The notes beneath the pieces are model-generated. The model did not search any database. It was not told the DNA's origin and saw only the letters and a program-made list of their open reading frames with translations. The position numbers and the translations under genes were made by a program. This document shows positions 61,963 to 64,000 of a DNA stretch of 64,000 nt, in pieces; position 1 is the first letter of the stretch, and every line of letters begins with the position of its first letter. The DNA is from an uncultured Bacteroidota bacterium (GTDB lineage Bacteria; Bacteroidota; Bacteroidia; Chitinophagales; Chitinophagaceae): assembly GCA_902826165.1 (NCBI GenBank), contig CADEDV010000011.1, positions 1,190-65,189 on the forward strand, read 5' to 3'.

Positions 61963-64000
61963 ATGAAACTAATAACCACTATACAAAAAGCAGTATTCTT
62001 TTGCATTGCATTTTGCTCCCTCTCTTTTTTTTCGGTAGGACAAACAACTGTTATCTCTTACGGAAGTTCCTGGAAGTACTGGGCCAATAACCTGGCTAGT
62101 TTCCCAACAGGTTGGCAGAACACTATATTTGATGATTCGGCCTGGCCTGCTGGTAATGGTGAATTGGGTTATGGTGATGGTGATGAGGCCACCTGTGTTC
62201 CCGCCGGTGGTGGAGGAACACTTTGCTTGCCTTCGGGAAATAAATATGCTACAACTTATTTCCGAAAAACGATTACTATCAGCAACCCGCTTTTGTTTAC
62301 AAACTTTTCCTGTAATGTAGAAAGGGATGATGGATATGTGGTTTATGTAAACGGAACAGAGGTGGGAAGGGATAACCTGCCGGCTTTTCCAGCTGTTATC
62401 AGTTACGGAACTTCCGCATCAGCTGCAATAGAGGATGGGATTACCAGTTTTACAATTCCCAATACTGCGTTTGTCGCTGGTGATAATGTGATCGCTGTTG
62501 AGATTCACCAGGCTTCTGTTTCAGGAACACCCCCAACATCAACCAGCTCAGATATATCCTTTAACCTGGAGCTGACAGGTAATGATGCCTTTTCAGCAAC
62601 ACTTACAAGAGGACCTTATTTGCAAATGGGCAGCCAGACCGCTATTACTGTACGCTGGAGAACTTCAATTTCTCAAAACTCGAGGATAGAAATCGGTACT
62701 TCATTTGGAACTTATCCAACCGTGATTTCAGATGCGGCAAACGTGACTGAACATATCGTTAATGTTACCGGTTTGAATCCAGATACAAAATACTATTACC
62801 GTATTGGGAATAGTACCACTATGGGAGCCCCGGATGCAGATAAATTTTTTAAGACTGTTCCACCAACCACTACAACGGGAAAGGTCAGGATCATTGCGTT
62901 TGGTGATTGCGGCCGGGGCAATATTGCCTACCAGGATGAGAACCTTGCCAATTACAGAAATTTCCTTGCAACAAGTGGTATTGATGCAGCTGATGCATGG
63001 TTGCTGCTGGGTGACAACGCTTATAACTCCGGAACGGATGCGGAGTATACCACGAATTTTTTTGATATCTACGCCGGTAGTCTTTTAAAGAACCATAAGT
63101 TATATCCTAGTCCGGGTAACCATGACTATGGAAATAACCCGGCGAATAAAACTTCACGGGCAATGCCCTATTACAATTGTTTTACTGTGCCGAAATTCGG
63201 TGAATGCGGCGGAGTAGCTTCTAATAAACCTAATTTTTATTCTTTCGATATTGGTAATATTCATTTTTTATCCCTGGATTCATGGGGCATAGAGGCTGAT
63301 CTTACTCATATGGGCACCAGTGGCACTACCCCGTTAAAGACATGGGTGGATGCGGATCTTGCAGCTAATACACAAAAATGGACGGTCGCATACTGGCACC
63401 ATCCGCCCTATACAAAAGGAAGTCATGATTCTGATGCCGAATCTGAACTGGCAGCCATTCGGCAGAATTTTATTACCTACCTGGAATCAAGGGGAGTTGA
63501 TATAATACTATGTGGTCATAGCCATGGGTATGAAAGGGGATATATGTTAAAGAACTATACAGGATCCTGGAGTTCTTTTAATGCAGGCACCCATGCTGTA
63601 AGTACATCAAGTGCAACTTATGCCAGTAATAGTACCTGTCCTTATGTTTATAATTCAACTCCACTGAACCACGGAACTGTTTACGTGGTTTCTGGTTCTG
63701 CAGGTGCAAGCGGTGCTAATACTGCAAGCTTTGGCACCAATGCGATGCCTTATGCGCTCAACGATGGAGGTGTTTTCTATTTTGAGACAGAAGATAACCG
63801 GTTAGATGCAAAAATGTTACGAAGAAACGGAACTGTATTTGACAGGTTTACGATCATGAAAGATGTAAACAAGTCCGTGTCTCAGAATATTGTGACAGGC
63901 AATACAGCAATACTTACGGCTTCGTGGCCCGGAAATTACAACTGGAGTAATGCAGCAACAACCCGTTCTATCAATTTTACCCCACTTGTTTCCGGTACAA
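61963..64000 (+). CDS. Secreted purple-acid-phosphatase-like metallophosphatase (cut by window end)
   Basis: An exported protein whose 679 visible residues run off the right edge with no stop. It has a signal peptide (ending SFFSVGQ), a beta-sandwich N-terminal region (GSSWKYWANNLASFPTGWQ, galactose-binding-like), a fibronectin-like domain (TRGPYLQMGSQTAITVRWRT), then a calcineurin-like phosphatase: GDCGRGN, LLGDNAYNSG, SPGNHDYGNN, YWHHPPYTKG and CGHSHGYERG carry the binuclear metal ligands. Purple acid phosphatases cleave phosphomonoesters. After the catalytic domain a further beta domain begins (VTGNTAILTASWPGNYNWSN), usual before a T9SS tail, which is not visible. Confidence 0.9.
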   Translation, partial: MKLITTIQKAVFFCIAFCSLSFFSVGQTTVISYGSSWKYWANNLASFPTGWQNTIFDDSAWPAGNGELGYGDGDEATCVPAGGGGTLCLPSGNKYATTYFRKTITISNPLLFTNFSCNVERDDGYVVYVNGTEVGRDNLPAFPAVISYGTSASAAIEDGITSFTIPNTAFVAGDNVIAVEIHQASVSGTPPTSTSSDISFNLELTGNDAFSATLTRGPYLQMGSQTAITVRWRTSISQNSRIEIGTSFGTYPTVISDAANVTEHIVNVTGLNPDTKYYYRIGNSTTMGAPDADKFFKTVPPTTTTGKVRIIAFGDCGRGNIAYQDENLANYRNFLATSGIDAADAWLLLGDNAYNSGTDAEYTTNFFDIYAGSLLKNHKLYPSPGNHDYGNNPANKTSRAMPYYNCFTVPKFGECGGVASNKPNFYSFDIGNIHFLSLDSWGIEADLTHMGTSGTTPLKTWVDADLAANTQKWTVAYWHHPPYTKGSHDSDAESELAAIRQNFITYLESRGVDIILCGHSHGYERGYMLKNYTGSWSSFNAGTHAVSTSSATYASNSTCPYVYNSTPLNHGTVYVVSGSAGASGANTASFGTNAMPYALNDGGVFYFETEDNRLDAKMLRRNGTVFDRFTIMKDVNKSVSQNIVTGNTAILTASWPGNYNWSNAATTRSINFTPLVSGT

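Overview
This window is a chromosomal segment of a Bacteroidota bacterium, most likely of the order Chitinophagales. The grounds are the SusC/SusD pair, a type IX secretion (T9SS) C-terminal sorting domain, several TonB-dependent receptors with an N-terminal carboxypeptidase-regulatory-like domain, promoters of the TTG-N20-TAnnTTTG class, and the gene order mreBCD-PBP2-rodA. No tRNA, rRNA, CRISPR array, insertion sequence or prophage was recognised. Both ends cut through genes: purD on the left and a secreted purple-acid-phosphatase-like protein on the right.

Layout. 1-3.6 kb: purD end, tryptophan 2,3-dioxygenase, a small outer-membrane protein and an MFS transporter. 3.9-10 kb: the rod-shape / cell-wall elongation operon. 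10-17 kb: a metallo-beta-lactamase-fold enzyme, an ECF sigma operon with a four-repeat membrane partner, half of a split transketolase, galE, and a PiT phosphate transporter with its DUF47 partner. 17.2-22.9 kb: phosphate-type porin, TonB receptor and lipoprotein. Two promoters here carry TAAC repeats in strict 11-bp phase, which look like a Pho box. 23-26.8 kb: hypothetical proteins, a glycosyltransferase and an LpxH-like phosphoesterase.

27.1-38.2 kb holds the most interesting locus. It has SusC/SusD, a secreted MBL-fold hydrolase, a secreted alkaline-phosphatase-superfamily enzyme, a PhnZ-type HD-domain mixed-valent-iron oxygenase, a phosphonatase-like HAD hydrolase, an MFS-type permease and an FAD-dependent amine oxidoreductase of the phosphonate-associated type. 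I read it as a phosphonate utilisation locus built like a polysaccharide utilisation locus: outer-membrane capture, extracytoplasmic release, inner-membrane import, then two cytoplasmic C-P cleavage routes. A PhoR/PhoB-like two-component system follows at 38.9-40.7 kb, so phosphorus acquisition is the theme of much of 15-41 kb.

40.9-64 kb: a large secreted protein with a caspase-like His/Cys pair, an ABC exporter, the ATP synthase genes atpB-E-F-H-A (ending in a terminator where atpG would be expected), a T9SS cargo protein, a TonB receptor followed by a membrane-protein cassette with its own winged-helix regulator, an ABC transporter with a LolA-like protein, pdxA, and the truncated secreted phosphatase. 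Functions are assigned from motifs read by eye; no database search was possible.
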